NCBI GenBank assembly: GCA_038240015.1
Contig: JBBSEF010000052.1
Span: forward strand, 1 to 21,932
Direction: 5' to 3'
Source: CAHJXF01 sp038240015
Lineage (GTDB): Bacteria; Pseudomonadota; Gammaproteobacteria; Burkholderiales; Burkholderiaceae_D
DNA length: 21,932 bases
Every line of letters starts with the position of its first letter. Within the stretch, counting starts at the first letter, position 1. Position numbers and translations under genes: made by a program. Below, piece by piece: positions 6,237-14,266 of this stretch. The notes below the pieces were generated by a model, which was not told the origin of the DNA, did not search any database, and saw only the letters and a program-made list of their open reading frames with translations.

Positions 6237-7022
6237 GTGATCCCGGTCCTGGTTTTCGACATCGAGACCGTGCCCGATGTGGCCGGCATTCGACGACTCA
6301 ATCATTGGGACGCGATGGTTTCGGACATCGAGGTTGCAGAGCGTGCGTTCGCCGCGCGCGAAGCCGCGACCGGACGCAGCTTTCTTGCCCACCATCTGCA
6401 ACGCGTCGTCGTGATCTCGTGCGTGTTTCGCGATGACGACGGGTTGCGCGTGCGCTCGTTGGGTGAACCCGGCGACACCGAAGCCAAGTTAATCCAGGAC
6501 TTCTTCAAGACGGTCGAGCGCTACACCCCGCAACTCGTGTCGTGGAACGGCGGCGGCTTCGATCTCCCAGTGCTTCATTATCGCGGCCTGATGCACGGCG
6601 TCGCGGCGGGGCGCTACTGGGATCTGGGCGACGATGACCGCGACTTCAAATGGAACAACTATATCGGGCGCTATCACACACGCCATCTCGATCTGATGGA
6701 CCTGCTCGCGATGTATCAGCCGCGCGCGTCGGCGCCGCTCGACGATCTCGCCAAGTTGTGCGGGTTTCCCGGCAAGCTCGGCATGGATGGCAGTCAGGTC
6801 TGGCAGGCGTACAGCGAGGGCCGGCTCGAGGAGATCCGCAACTATTGCGAGACCGACGTGATGAACACGTGGCTGGTGTATTGCCGCTTTCAGTTGATGC
6901 GCGGCGTGCTCAGTCGCGCGGCGTTCGAAAGCGAGGTCGCGTTGGCAAAGGCATTGCTCACCTCGTTGCCCGCACCGCACTGGCGCGAATATCTGGCCGC
7001 GTGGAAAGACGTCGAAGCCTGA
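6237..7022 (+). CDS. PolB-related DnaQ-fold 3'-5' exonuclease
   Basis: The protein has 261 residues and carries the three DEDD-type exonuclease motifs. Exo I is VFDIETVPD near the N-terminus, Exo II is VSWNGGGFDLPVLHYRG, and Exo III is YCETDVMNTWLVY. This pattern fits the stand-alone 'predicted 3'-5' exonuclease related to the exonuclease domain of PolB' family. The acidic residues needed to bind two metal ions are present. It has no polymerase domain. The substrate is not established; a role in DNA or RNA end trimming is inferred from the fold. GTG 6237 gives MIPVLVFDIET. The frame is open further upstream, but only through the end of rpoS. The 40-base gap after rpoS holds a weak imperfect hairpin (6205-6221) without a T-run, so co-transcription with rpoS is likely. 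Confidence 0.88.
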   Translation: MIPVLVFDIETVPDVAGIRRLNHWDAMVSDIEVAERAFAAREAATGRSFLAHHLQRVVVISCVFRDDDGLRVRSLGEPGDTEAKLIQDFFKTVERYTPQLVSWNGGGFDLPVLHYRGLMHGVAAGRYWDLGDDDRDFKWNNYIGRYHTRHLDLMDLLAMYQPRASAPLDDLAKLCGFPGKLGMDGSQVWQAYSEGRLEEIRNYCETDVMNTWLVYCRFQLMRGVLSRAAFESEVALAKALLTSLPAPHWREYLAAWKDVEA

Positions 7023-7038
7023 TGCGTGGAGCCAGGGC

Positions 7039-8367
7039 GTGACCGAGACTGTCCTCACGATCGAGTCGCTCGATCAGGAAGGTCGCGGCATAGGACGCGC
7101 CGATGGGAAAGTCATTTTCGTCGAGGGCGCACTCGCGGGCGAGCGCGTCATCTACGCAAGCCGGCGCAAGAAGGCGAGCTACGAAATCGCCGAAGTCGTC
7201 GAGGTCCTTCGCGAGAGCCCGTCACGCGTGATCCCACGTTGTCCGCATTTCGGCGTCTGCGGCGGATGCTCGATGCAGCATCTCGATGTGACGACGCAAG
7301 TGGCGGTGAAGCAGCGCGTGCTCGAAGACAACCTCTGGCATGTCGGCCGTCTGCGCGCGGAAACCCTCTTGCCGCCGATCCACGGTCCGGCGTGGCGCTA
7401 TCGGTTTCGCGCGCGATTGTCGGTCCGCCATGTGGAGAAGAAGGGTGGCGTGCTGGTGGGCTTTCACGAGAAGCGCAGCAGCTTCGTGGCCGACATGCGC
7501 GAGTGCCACGTGTTGCCCACGCATGTGTCGGCGATGTTGGTGCCTCTGCGCGCGCTGGTCGGCTCCCTGTCGGTTGCAAGAAGACTGCCGCAGATCGAGT
7601 TGGCGATCGGCGAGTCCCCGACGCGGGCGCTCGAAACGGTGCTCGTTCTGCGCATCCTCGAGCCGCTCTCACGCGAAGACGAACAAAAACTGGCCGCATT
7701 TGCGAGCGAGCGCAACGTCGTGTTCTGGCTGCAACCCAAAGGCCCCGATACGATCCGGCCGCTCGATGCAAACTCGTCTTCCGAGCTCCACTACGCGCTA
7801 CCTGAATTCGACGTTCGCCTTTCGTTTCGGCCCACCGATTTCACGCAGGTCAATCCGGCGATCAATCGCGTGCTCGTGGGCCGCACGCTGCGGCTGCTCG
7901 AAGTCGAGCCGCACGATCGCGTCGCCGACCTGTTTTGCGGCCTCGGCAATTTTTCGTTGCCGATCGCGAGACGGGCGCGCGAGGTCGTCGGTATCGAAGG
8001 CAGCAAGGCAATGACCGAGCGGGCCGCGTCGAACGCGCGACAGCACGGCCTCGAATCGAAGACTACTTTCGCTGTCGCCGATCTCTTTGCGGTGGACGCG
8101 GCGTTCTTCGAGAAACTCGGCGTCTTCGACAAGATGCTGATCGACCCGCCGCGCGAAGGCGCGATTGCCGTCGTCAAAGCATTGGTGGCATTGGGCGACC
8201 GCGCGCCCGAGCGGATCGTGTACGTCTCATGCAATCCGTCGACGCTCGCGCGCGACGCAGCCGTTCTCGTGCACGAAGGCGGCTACGCGTTGCGCAACGC
8301 GGGCATCGTCAACATGTTTCCGCAAACCTCGCACGTCGAATCGATCGCGGTGTTCGTTCGCGATTGA
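7039..8367 (+). CDS. rlmD: 23S rRNA (uracil-1939-C5)-methyltransferase RlmD
   Basis: This 442-residue protein begins with a TRAM RNA-binding domain (about residues 1-60, ESLDQEGRGIGRADGKVIF). An iron-sulfur cluster motif has cysteines 68, 74, 77 and 156 (CPHFGVCGGC plus RECHV), the spacing seen in RumA/RlmD. The C-terminal methyltransferase domain shows DLFCGLGNFSLPIA for SAM binding, MLIDPPREGA, and the catalytic cysteine at residue 398 in YVSCNPSTLARD. The intact cluster favours RlmD over the related TrmA or RlmC. In the family the enzyme makes 5-methyluridine at U1939 of 23S rRNA. GTG 7039 is chosen because the TRAM domain begins right after it; a short AGGG lies just upstream. It follows the exonuclease by 16 bases and ends before a convergent terminator. 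Confidence 0.95.
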   Translation: MTETVLTIESLDQEGRGIGRADGKVIFVEGALAGERVIYASRRKKASYEIAEVVEVLRESPSRVIPRCPHFGVCGGCSMQHLDVTTQVAVKQRVLEDNLWHVGRLRAETLLPPIHGPAWRYRFRARLSVRHVEKKGGVLVGFHEKRSSFVADMRECHVLPTHVSAMLVPLRALVGSLSVARRLPQIELAIGESPTRALETVLVLRILEPLSREDEQKLAAFASERNVVFWLQPKGPDTIRPLDANSSSELHYALPEFDVRLSFRPTDFTQVNPAINRVLVGRTLRLLEVEPHDRVADLFCGLGNFSLPIARRAREVVGIEGSKAMTERAASNARQHGLESKTTFAVADLFAVDAAFFEKLGVFDKMLIDPPREGAIAVVKALVALGDRAPERIVYVSCNPSTLARDAAVLVHEGGYALRNAGIVNMFPQTSHVESIAVFVRD

Positions 8368-8378
8368 CGATCGAACGC

Positions 8379-8408
8379 AAAAAGAAAAAGCCCGCACAAG
8401 GCGGGCTT
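8379..8408 (-). terminator. Intrinsic terminator between rlmD and the convergent BI-1 gene
   Basis: AAGCCCGC (8388-8395) pairs with GCGGGCTT (8401-8408) across a 5-base loop. Read on the minus strand, the stem is followed by a U-rich tract (complement of the A-run 8379-8389, broken by one G), an excellent terminator for the minus-strand gene. On the plus strand the stem is followed only by TTCTCG, so it may also slow rlmD transcripts but less efficiently. Confidence 0.88.
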
Positions 8409-8430
8409 CTCGTCGAGCCGAAAGAGTGGA

Positions 8431-9153
8431 CTAATCCCGGCTTCCGCCGAAGATCCCGAACAAGGCCAGCAGATTGCTGAACACGTTGTAAACGTCGAGG
8501 TAGATCGCCAGCGTCGCGGTGACATAGTTGGTCTCGCCGCCATTTACGACGCGCTGCACGTCGTAGAGCATGAAGGCCGAGAAGATCACGATCGCGAGAA
8601 CCGAGATCGTCAGCATCAGCGCCGGCATTTGCAGAAAGAAATTGGCGAGCGCTGCAACCAGGATGGTCACCGCGCCGACCATCAGCCACTTTCCCATGCC
8701 CGAGAAATCACGCTTGCTGACGGTTGCAATCGTCGCCATCACACCGAAGATGACCGCCGTTCCGCCGAACGCCATCGTGATCAGCGATACGCCATTCGAA
8801 AATCCCAGCACGAATGCAAGCAGCCGCGACAGCATCACACCCATGAAGAATGTGAATACCAGCAGCAGTGCGACTCCGACGCCGCTATCCTTGTACTTCT
8901 GGATGGCGAACATCAAGCCGAACGCGCCGATCAGAAAGACGATCAGCGTCATGCCGGGTCGCGCACCCATCACGCCGGCGACATTGAACGCAATGCCTGC
9001 CCATGCACCGAACACGGTAGGAATCAGCGAAAGGGCGAGCAGCCAATAAGTGTTTCGAAGAACCCGGTTGCGCGTCGCCAACGTGGTGGCCGCACCGGCT
9101 CCGAACCCGTAGGGGTTCGCGCTTTGCAGGTTCTTATCGAGGTCGCTATCCAT
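8431..9153 (-). CDS. Bax inhibitor-1 / YccA family integral membrane protein
   Basis: This 240-residue protein is almost entirely hydrophobic after the first 30 residues, with about seven membrane segments. Examples are TYWLLALSLIPTVFGAWAGI, MTLIVFLIGAFGLMFAI, VALLLVFTFFMGVML and VTILVAALANFFLQ. The C-terminal part holds MLYDVQRVVNGGETNYVTAT, the conserved YDxQ-type segment of the BI-1/UPF0005 family. The family includes YccA, which in E. coli interacts with the FtsH protease. hflK, an FtsH-associated gene, lies in this window but 11 kb away. Function here, whether ion leak or protease modulation, is uncertain. The Shine-Dalgarno AGGAG is clear just upstream on the minus strand. It is the only minus-strand gene and has its own terminator. 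Confidence 0.93.
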   Translation of the reverse strand: MDSDLDKNLQSANPYGFGAGAATTLATRNRVLRNTYWLLALSLIPTVFGAWAGIAFNVAGVMGARPGMTLIVFLIGAFGLMFAIQKYKDSGVGVALLLVFTFFMGVMLSRLLAFVLGFSNGVSLITMAFGGTAVIFGVMATIATVSKRDFSGMGKWLMVGAVTILVAALANFFLQMPALMLTISVLAIVIFSAFMLYDVQRVVNGGETNYVTATLAIYLDVYNVFSNLLALFGIFGGSRD

Positions 9154-9423
9154 TCGATCTCCTCAGTTCAAGTCATCAGACCAAAACGATCAAGTGCAGC
9201 GTGCTGCAGGGAATAGCTAAATGGCCCCGCAAGCGCCGAATACAAGCTGATCATCATACCGCGCTCAGACCGAAATTTTTGCGGGAAGTTGCGGTGCTGT
9301 CGGGAGACGGCCGCTGGCCGCGGCGCCCGCCTGCGATTGCCGTACTCGAAGGTATTTCCGGGTAGACGCGTGTTAACATTTAAGGTTGACAATTCTTCCA
9401 AATTTTACTTCCGGGATTTCTTT
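9154..9423. other. Divergent intergenic region between the BI-1 gene and ndk
   Basis: These 270 bases must hold the promoters of both divergent genes. The ndk-proximal part (about 9371-9423) is clearly AT-richer than its surroundings and contains a consensus TTGACA at 9386-9391. No good -10 is found 16-18 bases downstream. On the minus strand TATGAT (complement of 9253-9258) is a candidate -10 for the BI-1 gene, without a clear -35. The plus frame stays open from 9289 to ndk, but that part does not resemble Ndk and is not counted as coding. Confidence 0.6.
9195..9208. promoter_or_regulatory. Short inverted repeat upstream of the BI-1 gene
   Basis: TGCAGC (9195-9200) and GCTGCA (9203-9208) are separated by GT, forming a 14-base near-palindrome about 41 bases before the minus-strand start codon. 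It could be an operator or a leader hairpin with an impossibly small loop, so a protein-binding site is the more natural reading. It may equally be chance. Confidence 0.25.
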
Positions 9424-9849
9424 ATGGCACGTGAGCGCACCCTTTCGATCATCAAACCGGATGCCGTCGCTAAAAACGTCATCGGTCAGATCCTCACGCG
9501 ATTCGAAAATAACGGCTTGACGGTGGCTGCTTGCCGCATGACGCGGTTGTCGCGTGCCGAAGCCGAAGGGTTTTATGCGGTTCACAAAGCGCGCCCCTTT
9601 TTCCCGGACCTGGTCGACTTCATGATTTCCGGTCCGGTAGTGATTCAGGTTCTGGAAGGCGACGGGGCGATCCAGAAGAATCGCGACCTGATGGGTGCGA
9701 CCGATCCGAAGAAAGCCGATGCCGGCACGATCCGCGCGGATTTCGCGGACAGTATCGACGCCAATGCAGTCCACGGCAGCGATGCGCCCGAAACTGCTTC
9801 AACCGAAATCGCCTATTTTTTCCCGGCCCTCCATATCTATTCGCGCTGA
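9424..9849 (+). CDS. ndk: Nucleoside diphosphate kinase
   Basis: The 141 residues match the family's usual length. The N-terminus MARERTLSIIKPDAVAKNVI is canonical. Other landmarks are HKARPFFPDLVDFMISGPV, the LMGATDPKKADAGTIRADFA segment, and the active-site histidine at residue 117 in NAVHGSD. The enzyme transfers the gamma phosphate from ATP to nucleoside diphosphates through a phosphohistidine, balancing nucleotide pools in the cytoplasm. ATG 9424 is chosen from homology. GGGA at 9413-9416 is a modest ribosome-binding site. It heads a co-directional run, with rlmN beginning 29 bases after the stop and no terminator between them. Confidence 0.98.
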   Translation: MARERTLSIIKPDAVAKNVIGQILTRFENNGLTVAACRMTRLSRAEAEGFYAVHKARPFFPDLVDFMISGPVVIQVLEGDGAIQKNRDLMGATDPKKADAGTIRADFADSIDANAVHGSDAPETASTEIAYFFPALHIYSR

Positions 9850-9878
9850 CCGACGAGCCCATTGCCTTCGTGACCGCC

Positions 9879-11042
9879 ATGTCTTCCAGAATCAATCTTC
9901 TCGACTTCGACGCCGACGCGATGGCCGCATGGTGCGCGGGGCAAGGCGAGAAAACGTTCAGGGCGAAGCAGCTTCTCCAATGGATACACCAGGCCGGTGT
10001 CTGCGATTTTGCGGCGATGACGACGCTCGCGCGGTCGTTGCGCGAAAAGCTCGCGGCAACCGCCGAGGTCCGTGCGCTCGATGTGCGCAGCGATCACACG
10101 TCGCATGACGGAACCCGCAAGTGGCTGCTCGACGTAGGACAGGGCAACGCCGTCGAGACGGTGTTCATTCCGGAGACCCACCGCGGCACTCTGTGCATCT
10201 CGACGCAGGCGGGATGCGCCGTCAATTGCCGCTTTTGTTCGACCGGCAAGCAGGGCTTCAACCGCAATCTCACGACGGCGGAAATCATCGGCCAGTTGTG
10301 GCTTGCCAATCGGGCGCTCGGTGCGGGCGCAGCCGAGGCTGCGGCGCAAGTCGGTGACCCAGTCGCGAACAAGCGCGATCGCATCATCAGCAACGTCGTG
10401 ATGATGGGCATGGGCGAGCCGCTGTTGAATTACCAGCCGACGTTGGCCGCATTGCGGCTGATGCTCGACGATAACGCCTACGGTCTTTCGCGTCGTCGCG
10501 TCACTCTGTCCACGTCGGGCGTCGTGCCGATGATCGATCGACTGCGCGACGATTGTCCGGTCGCACTCGCGGTCTCCCTGCACGCATCGAACGACGCGCT
10601 GCGCGACGAGCTCGTGCCGCTCAACAGGAAGTATCCGCTGTCGCAGTTGCTGGCCGCGTGCAATCGTTATCTCGAACGCGCCCCGCGCGACTTCATCACG
10701 TTCGAGTATGTGATGCTGGCCGGCATCAACGACAGCGATGCGCATGCGCGCGAACTGATCGCGCTGGTGCGCGAGACACCGTGCAAGTTCAACCTGATCC
10801 CGTTCAATGCGTTTCCGGACTCGGGTCTTCAAGGCTCGCGTCGTGCGCGCTTCGCGCAATTCGGCGAGATTCTCCTTGAGGCGGGGATCGTGACGACGAT
10901 ACGCAAGACGCGCGGCGACGACATCGCCGCGGCGTGCGGACAACTCGCCGGGACGGTGCGCGATCGCACGCGGCTTGCAGAGCGGTCGACTGTGATCGTG
11001 CCGCTGGTCGTGCGCAAGCAAACCGATTCGATCCACGCATGA
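9879..11042 (+). CDS. rlmN: Dual-specificity rRNA/tRNA adenine-C2 methyltransferase RlmN
   Basis: This 387-residue radical-SAM enzyme has a cluster motif CAVNCRFC (Cys 113, 117, 120). The two mechanistic cysteines are in place: Cys106 in RGTLCIST and Cys353 in AAACGQLAG. Further family motifs are MGMGEPLLNY, RRVTLSTSGVVPMI, VALAVSLHAS and FEYVMLAGIND. In the family, RlmN methylates C2 of A2503 in 23S rRNA and A37 of some tRNAs, using a methyl-cysteine intermediate. The start could be ATG 9879 or GTG 9870, three codons upstream. No strong Shine-Dalgarno distinguishes them. The stop overlaps the pilF start (ATGA at 11039-11042). Confidence 0.97.
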   Translation: MSSRINLLDFDADAMAAWCAGQGEKTFRAKQLLQWIHQAGVCDFAAMTTLARSLREKLAATAEVRALDVRSDHTSHDGTRKWLLDVGQGNAVETVFIPETHRGTLCISTQAGCAVNCRFCSTGKQGFNRNLTTAEIIGQLWLANRALGAGAAEAAAQVGDPVANKRDRIISNVVMMGMGEPLLNYQPTLAALRLMLDDNAYGLSRRRVTLSTSGVVPMIDRLRDDCPVALAVSLHASNDALRDELVPLNRKYPLSQLLAACNRYLERAPRDFITFEYVMLAGINDSDAHARELIALVRETPCKFNLIPFNAFPDSGLQGSRRARFAQFGEILLEAGIVTTIRKTRGDDIAAACGQLAGTVRDRTRLAERSTVIVPLVVRKQTDSIHA

Positions 11043-11875
11043 GCGCAGTTCGTTTTTCAATCGCCAGGTTCTTCTTTGCGGCCGCTTGCGGCTCGCTGAT
11101 GCTGGTCCTTGCGGGCTGCGCACAGCCGACCAGGTCGTCGTCGGTCGAGGGCGCCAGTAACTCGAACGTCGACATTCAAAAACGGGACAGCACGCAAACC
11201 GATCTGCGCAAACGCGCCGCGATACGCCTGCAACTCGCGGTCAGCTATTACCAGGACGGCAAGTTCGCCGTGGCGCTCGACGAACTCAAGGAGGCGCTGC
11301 GACTCGATGCCAATTTCGCCGACGCGCATAACGTCCTCGCCCTGGTCTACATGGAACTGCACGAGAACGGCCTCGCCGAACAAAGTTTTCAGCGCGCGCT
11401 GGTGATCGAGCCGAGCAACTCGGACCTCAACAACAACTACGGCTGGTATCTGTGCCAGAACGGTCGCGAGAAAGAAGCGCTGACCTATTTCGAAAACGCC
11501 ATCAAGAATCCGCTCTATCTCCAGCCCGCCAAGCCGCTGCAGAACGCCGGCGTGTGCGCGCAGAAGATAGGCAACCATACGGTTGCCGAAGAATATTTCC
11601 GGAGATCGTTCGAAATCGATCCCACCGGTCCGGTGGCCGCCTACAACCTCGCCGAGATCTATTACATGCGAAAGGAAATGCCGCGCGCGCGTTTCTACGT
11701 GAGCCAAGTCAACAACGGGCTCGCACCGACGCCCGCGAGTTTGTGGCTGGGTATTCGCATCGAGCGCCGCCTCGGCAACCGCGCCAATCAGCTCGCGCTC
11801 GAAAGCCAGCTCGAACGCCTGTTCGCTGACTCGCGCGAAGCGCAATTGCAAAAACGCGGCATTTACGGCGATTGA
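11039..11875 (+). CDS. pilW: Type IV pilus biogenesis lipoprotein PilF/PilW (TPR protein)
   Basis: The protein has 278 residues. The N-terminal signal peptide ends in the lipobox LAGC with the lipidated Cys at residue 27. From about residue 55 it consists of tetratricopeptide repeats, for example LQLAVSYYQDGKFAVALDEL, AHNVLALVYMELHENGLAE and LNNNYGWYLCQNGREKEALT, then YNLAEIYYMRKEMPRARFYV. The same gene order (rlmN, PilF/PilW, rodZ, ispG, hisS) is conserved in many beta- and gammaproteobacteria. In the family it is an outer-membrane pilotin that helps the PilQ secretin insert and multimerise. No other pilus genes are in the window, so pilus function is inferred from family and position. The gene is called pilF in Pseudomonas and pilW in Neisseria. 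The start overlaps the rlmN stop by four bases. Confidence 0.92.
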   Translation: MSAVRFSIARFFFAAACGSLMLVLAGCAQPTRSSSVEGASNSNVDIQKRDSTQTDLRKRAAIRLQLAVSYYQDGKFAVALDELKEALRLDANFADAHNVLALVYMELHENGLAEQSFQRALVIEPSNSDLNNNYGWYLCQNGREKEALTYFENAIKNPLYLQPAKPLQNAGVCAQKIGNHTVAEEYFRRSFEIDPTGPVAAYNLAEIYYMRKEMPRARFYVSQVNNGLAPTPASLWLGIRIERRLGNRANQLALESQLERLFADSREAQLQKRGIYGD

Positions 11876-11893
11876 TGACGTACAGGTAGCCGC

Positions 11894-12883
11894 ATGGATT
11901 CAAACAAGGCGTCGATCGCAGCACCCGCGGACGCCGCTCGAGTTGAAGGCGCGCATGCCGACGTTCAAGCGGACGTTTACGAAGGCGTCGGCGCGATGTT
12001 GCGCAAGCGTCGCGTCGCACTCGGACTTTCGCAAGGCGACGTCGCCAATGTCGTCAAGCTTCCCGCACGTCGCATCGAAGCGATGGAGCAGGAACGTTGG
12101 GAAGAACTGCCCGACGGGCCTTATCTGCGCGGCTTTCTGAAGAACATCGCGCGCGCGCTCAACCTCGATGCGGCAACGCTGATCGATCGCGTCGACCAGT
12201 CGCTGATGCGGGCGCGCAATCCCGACAGCATCCTGGTCGCACCGGGCTCGACGCATGCCATGCTTCCGCTAAGAAGCGGACCTGCCGAGGGTCGCTATTC
12301 GGGGCGTGGGCTGGTCATCGCGGCTTTGGTGTTTGCAGTGATCGCGGCATTGATCGCAGGGTCCGGCACCGATTCGTTCGATCATGCGATCGCGGCCGGC
12401 AAGTCGTGGGTCGCTGCGCGAAGTGCGCATGGCGCGGGCTCGACTGCGACGACGACCGGTGCGGATGTGCGCAAACCGGTCGAGGCGCAGACGAGGAGCG
12501 AGGCGATCCAGTCGCCGCCGACCAGCGTGGCAACGACCCTCGCTTCATCGACCGGCGACGCGGCGCCGCGGGTCGAGGAGGCGCTGCGCGGTGGCGCGAC
12601 TTCTGCGCCGGGCAACTCCGCGGCCGCAGGCGGCAACGCAGACGGCAACGTTTCCATGCAATTTCATTTCAGCCAAGACTCGTGGGTCGAGGTGCGCGGC
12701 GGGGATGGCAAAGTTCTTCTGTCCAGGTTGAACGCCGCAGGCACCGAGCAGTCCGTCGAGGGCGAACCGCCTTTCTCCTTGATCGTCGGCAACGCCAAGG
12801 GCGTGTCGGTCAGTTTTCGAGGGCGGTCGGTCGATCTCACGCCCTTTACGCGCGATCAGGTCGCGCGCTTCACGCTGTCCTGA
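11894..12883 (+). CDS. rodZ: RodZ-type cytoskeletal membrane protein (HTH + TM + DUF4115)
   Basis: This 329-residue protein has the RodZ architecture. The cytoplasmic helix-turn-helix at about residues 30-100 includes GAMLRKRRVALGLSQGDVAN and the family's LPDGPYLRGFLKNIARALN. One membrane span follows at about residues 138-157 (RGLVIAALVFAVIAALIAG). A Ser/Thr/Ala-rich periplasmic linker comes next, then a C-terminal beta-rich DUF4115 domain at about residues 253-329 (FHFSQDSWVEVRGGDGKVLL). In studied species the HTH domain binds MreB and links the elongation machinery to the membrane for rod shape. The linker is low-complexity. AGGT at 11885-11888 precedes the ATG. A 117-base gap separates it from ispG, longer than most gaps in this operon. 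Confidence 0.9.
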   Translation: MDSNKASIAAPADAARVEGAHADVQADVYEGVGAMLRKRRVALGLSQGDVANVVKLPARRIEAMEQERWEELPDGPYLRGFLKNIARALNLDAATLIDRVDQSLMRARNPDSILVAPGSTHAMLPLRSGPAEGRYSGRGLVIAALVFAVIAALIAGSGTDSFDHAIAAGKSWVAARSAHGAGSTATTTGADVRKPVEAQTRSEAIQSPPTSVATTLASSTGDAAPRVEEALRGGATSAPGNSAAAGGNADGNVSMQFHFSQDSWVEVRGGDGKVLLSRLNAAGTEQSVEGEPPFSLIVGNAKGVSVSFRGRSVDLTPFTRDQVARFTLS

Positions 12884-12925
12884 ACTGCACGCCAACGACT
12901 GCACGCCAACGACTACGCGCCAAGA
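12884..12925 (+). repeat. 14-bp tandem repeat between rodZ and ispG
   Basis: ACTGCACGCCAACG occurs twice in perfect tandem (12884-12897, 12898-12911), followed by a diverged third copy (ACTACGCGCCAAGA, 12912-12925). It starts at the base after the rodZ stop. The rest of the 117-base gap (to 13000) shows no clear promoter or terminator. Confidence 0.9.
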
Positions 12926-13000
12926 CCGCACCCACGCTGCAGTTGACGTGCACGGCCAGCGTCAAGGCCGATCATTCATTCACCATCACGGCTTATTTCG

Positions 13001-14266
13001 ATGTCACCCATCACACACGCCAAGCGGCATGCGACCCGCACGGTCCTGATTCGTCAGGCCGGAAAAGTCGTGTGCGTCGGCGGCGACGCGCCCATCGTCG
13101 TGCAATCGATGACCAACACCGATACGGCCGATGCGATCGCGACCGCAATCCAGGTAAAGGATCTCGCTCAAGCGGGTTCGGAGCTGGTCCGCATCACCGT
13201 CAACACGCCCGATGCCGCGCGCGAAGTCGCAGCGATTCGCGATCAGCTCGATCGCATGGGTGTCGACGTGCCGCTGATCGGCGACTTTCACTACAACGGT
13301 CACAAGCTGCTCACCCAATATCCCGAATGCGCGGCTGCGCTCTCGAAGTACCGCATCAATCCCGGCAACGTCGGTTCGGGCGCGGGCGAGGGCAGCAAGC
13401 ACGACGACAACTTCGCCCGCATGATCGACGTGGCCTGCCTGCACGACAAGCCGGTGCGCATCGGCGTGAACTGGGGCAGTCTCGATCAGGCTCTGCTCAC
13501 GCGCGTGATGGACGAGAACGCAAAACGATCCGAGCCGCGCGATGCGCAGGCCGTGATGGTCGAGGCGCTCGTGAGCTCGGCGATCGAGAGCGCGTCGCGG
13601 GCCGAGCAACTCGGCCTTCGCGGCGACGCGATCATCCTGTCGTGCAAGGTCTCCGGTGTGCAGGACTTGATCACGGTGTACGGCGAACTCGCGCGCCGTT
13701 GCGACTATCCGCTGCATCTCGGCCTGACCGAAGCGGGCATGGGCAGCAAGGGCATCGTGGCATCGACCGCGGCGTTGTCGGTGCTTCTGCAGCAAGGCAT
13801 CGGCGACACGATCCGCATCTCGCTCACCCCCGAGCCGGGTGGCGATCGCACGCGCGAGGTCCTCGTCGCGCAGGAGATCTTGCAGACCATGGGCTTGCGC
13901 GCATTCGCGCCGATGGTGATCGCCTGCCCCGGTTGCGGACGTACCACCAGCACGGTGTTCCAGGAACTCGCGTCGGACATCCAACGCTGGCTGCGTGAGC
14001 AGATGCCGTTGTGGAAGGCGCGCCATGCGGGTGTCGAGAACATGCGCGTGGCGGTGATGGGCTGCGTCGTCAACGGTCCGGGCGAATCGAAGCACGCGGA
14101 CATCGGCATCAGCCTGCCGGGTTCGGGCGAGACTCCGGTCGCTCCGGTGTTCATCGATGGCGAGCGCAACGTGACGTTGAAGGGTGACCGCATCGCCGAA
14201 GAATTTCAGGCCATCGTCGCGCGCTATGTCGAAGAGCGATATGGAAGCGTGGACACGCACGCATGA
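13001..14266 (+). CDS. ispG: 4-hydroxy-3-methylbut-2-en-1-yl diphosphate synthase (flavodoxin) IspG
   Basis: The protein has 421 residues, longer than the ~372-residue E. coli enzyme but usual for betaproteobacteria. The TIM-barrel half includes VQSMTNTDTAD, LVRITVNTPDAAREV, LIGDFHYNGH and KYRINPGNVG. The Fe-S half carries the cluster ligands Cys309 and Cys312 (ACPGCGRTT), Cys355 (VMGCVVNGPGE) and Glu362. It catalyses the penultimate step of the MEP isoprenoid pathway, converting MEcPP to HMBPP with a [4Fe-4S] cluster. ATG 13001 has no obvious Shine-Dalgarno. The conserved N-terminus (around RTVLIRQAGKVVCVGGDAP) begins about 12 residues later, so the exact start is not certain. The stop overlaps the hisS ATG (ATGA at 14263-14266). 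Confidence 0.97.
   Translation: MSPITHAKRHATRTVLIRQAGKVVCVGGDAPIVVQSMTNTDTADAIATAIQVKDLAQAGSELVRITVNTPDAAREVAAIRDQLDRMGVDVPLIGDFHYNGHKLLTQYPECAAALSKYRINPGNVGSGAGEGSKHDDNFARMIDVACLHDKPVRIGVNWGSLDQALLTRVMDENAKRSEPRDAQAVMVEALVSSAIESASRAEQLGLRGDAIILSCKVSGVQDLITVYGELARRCDYPLHLGLTEAGMGSKGIVASTAALSVLLQQGIGDTIRISLTPEPGGDRTREVLVAQEILQTMGLRAFAPMVIACPGCGRTTSTVFQELASDIQRWLREQMPLWKARHAGVENMRVAVMGCVVNGPGESKHADIGISLPGSGETPVAPVFIDGERNVTLKGDRIAEEFQAIVARYVEERYGSVDTHA

Noticed and set aside
9289..9423. 45-residue N-terminal extension of Ndk
   Set aside because: Canonical Ndk begins at MARERTLSI, and the extension covers the AT-rich promoter region.
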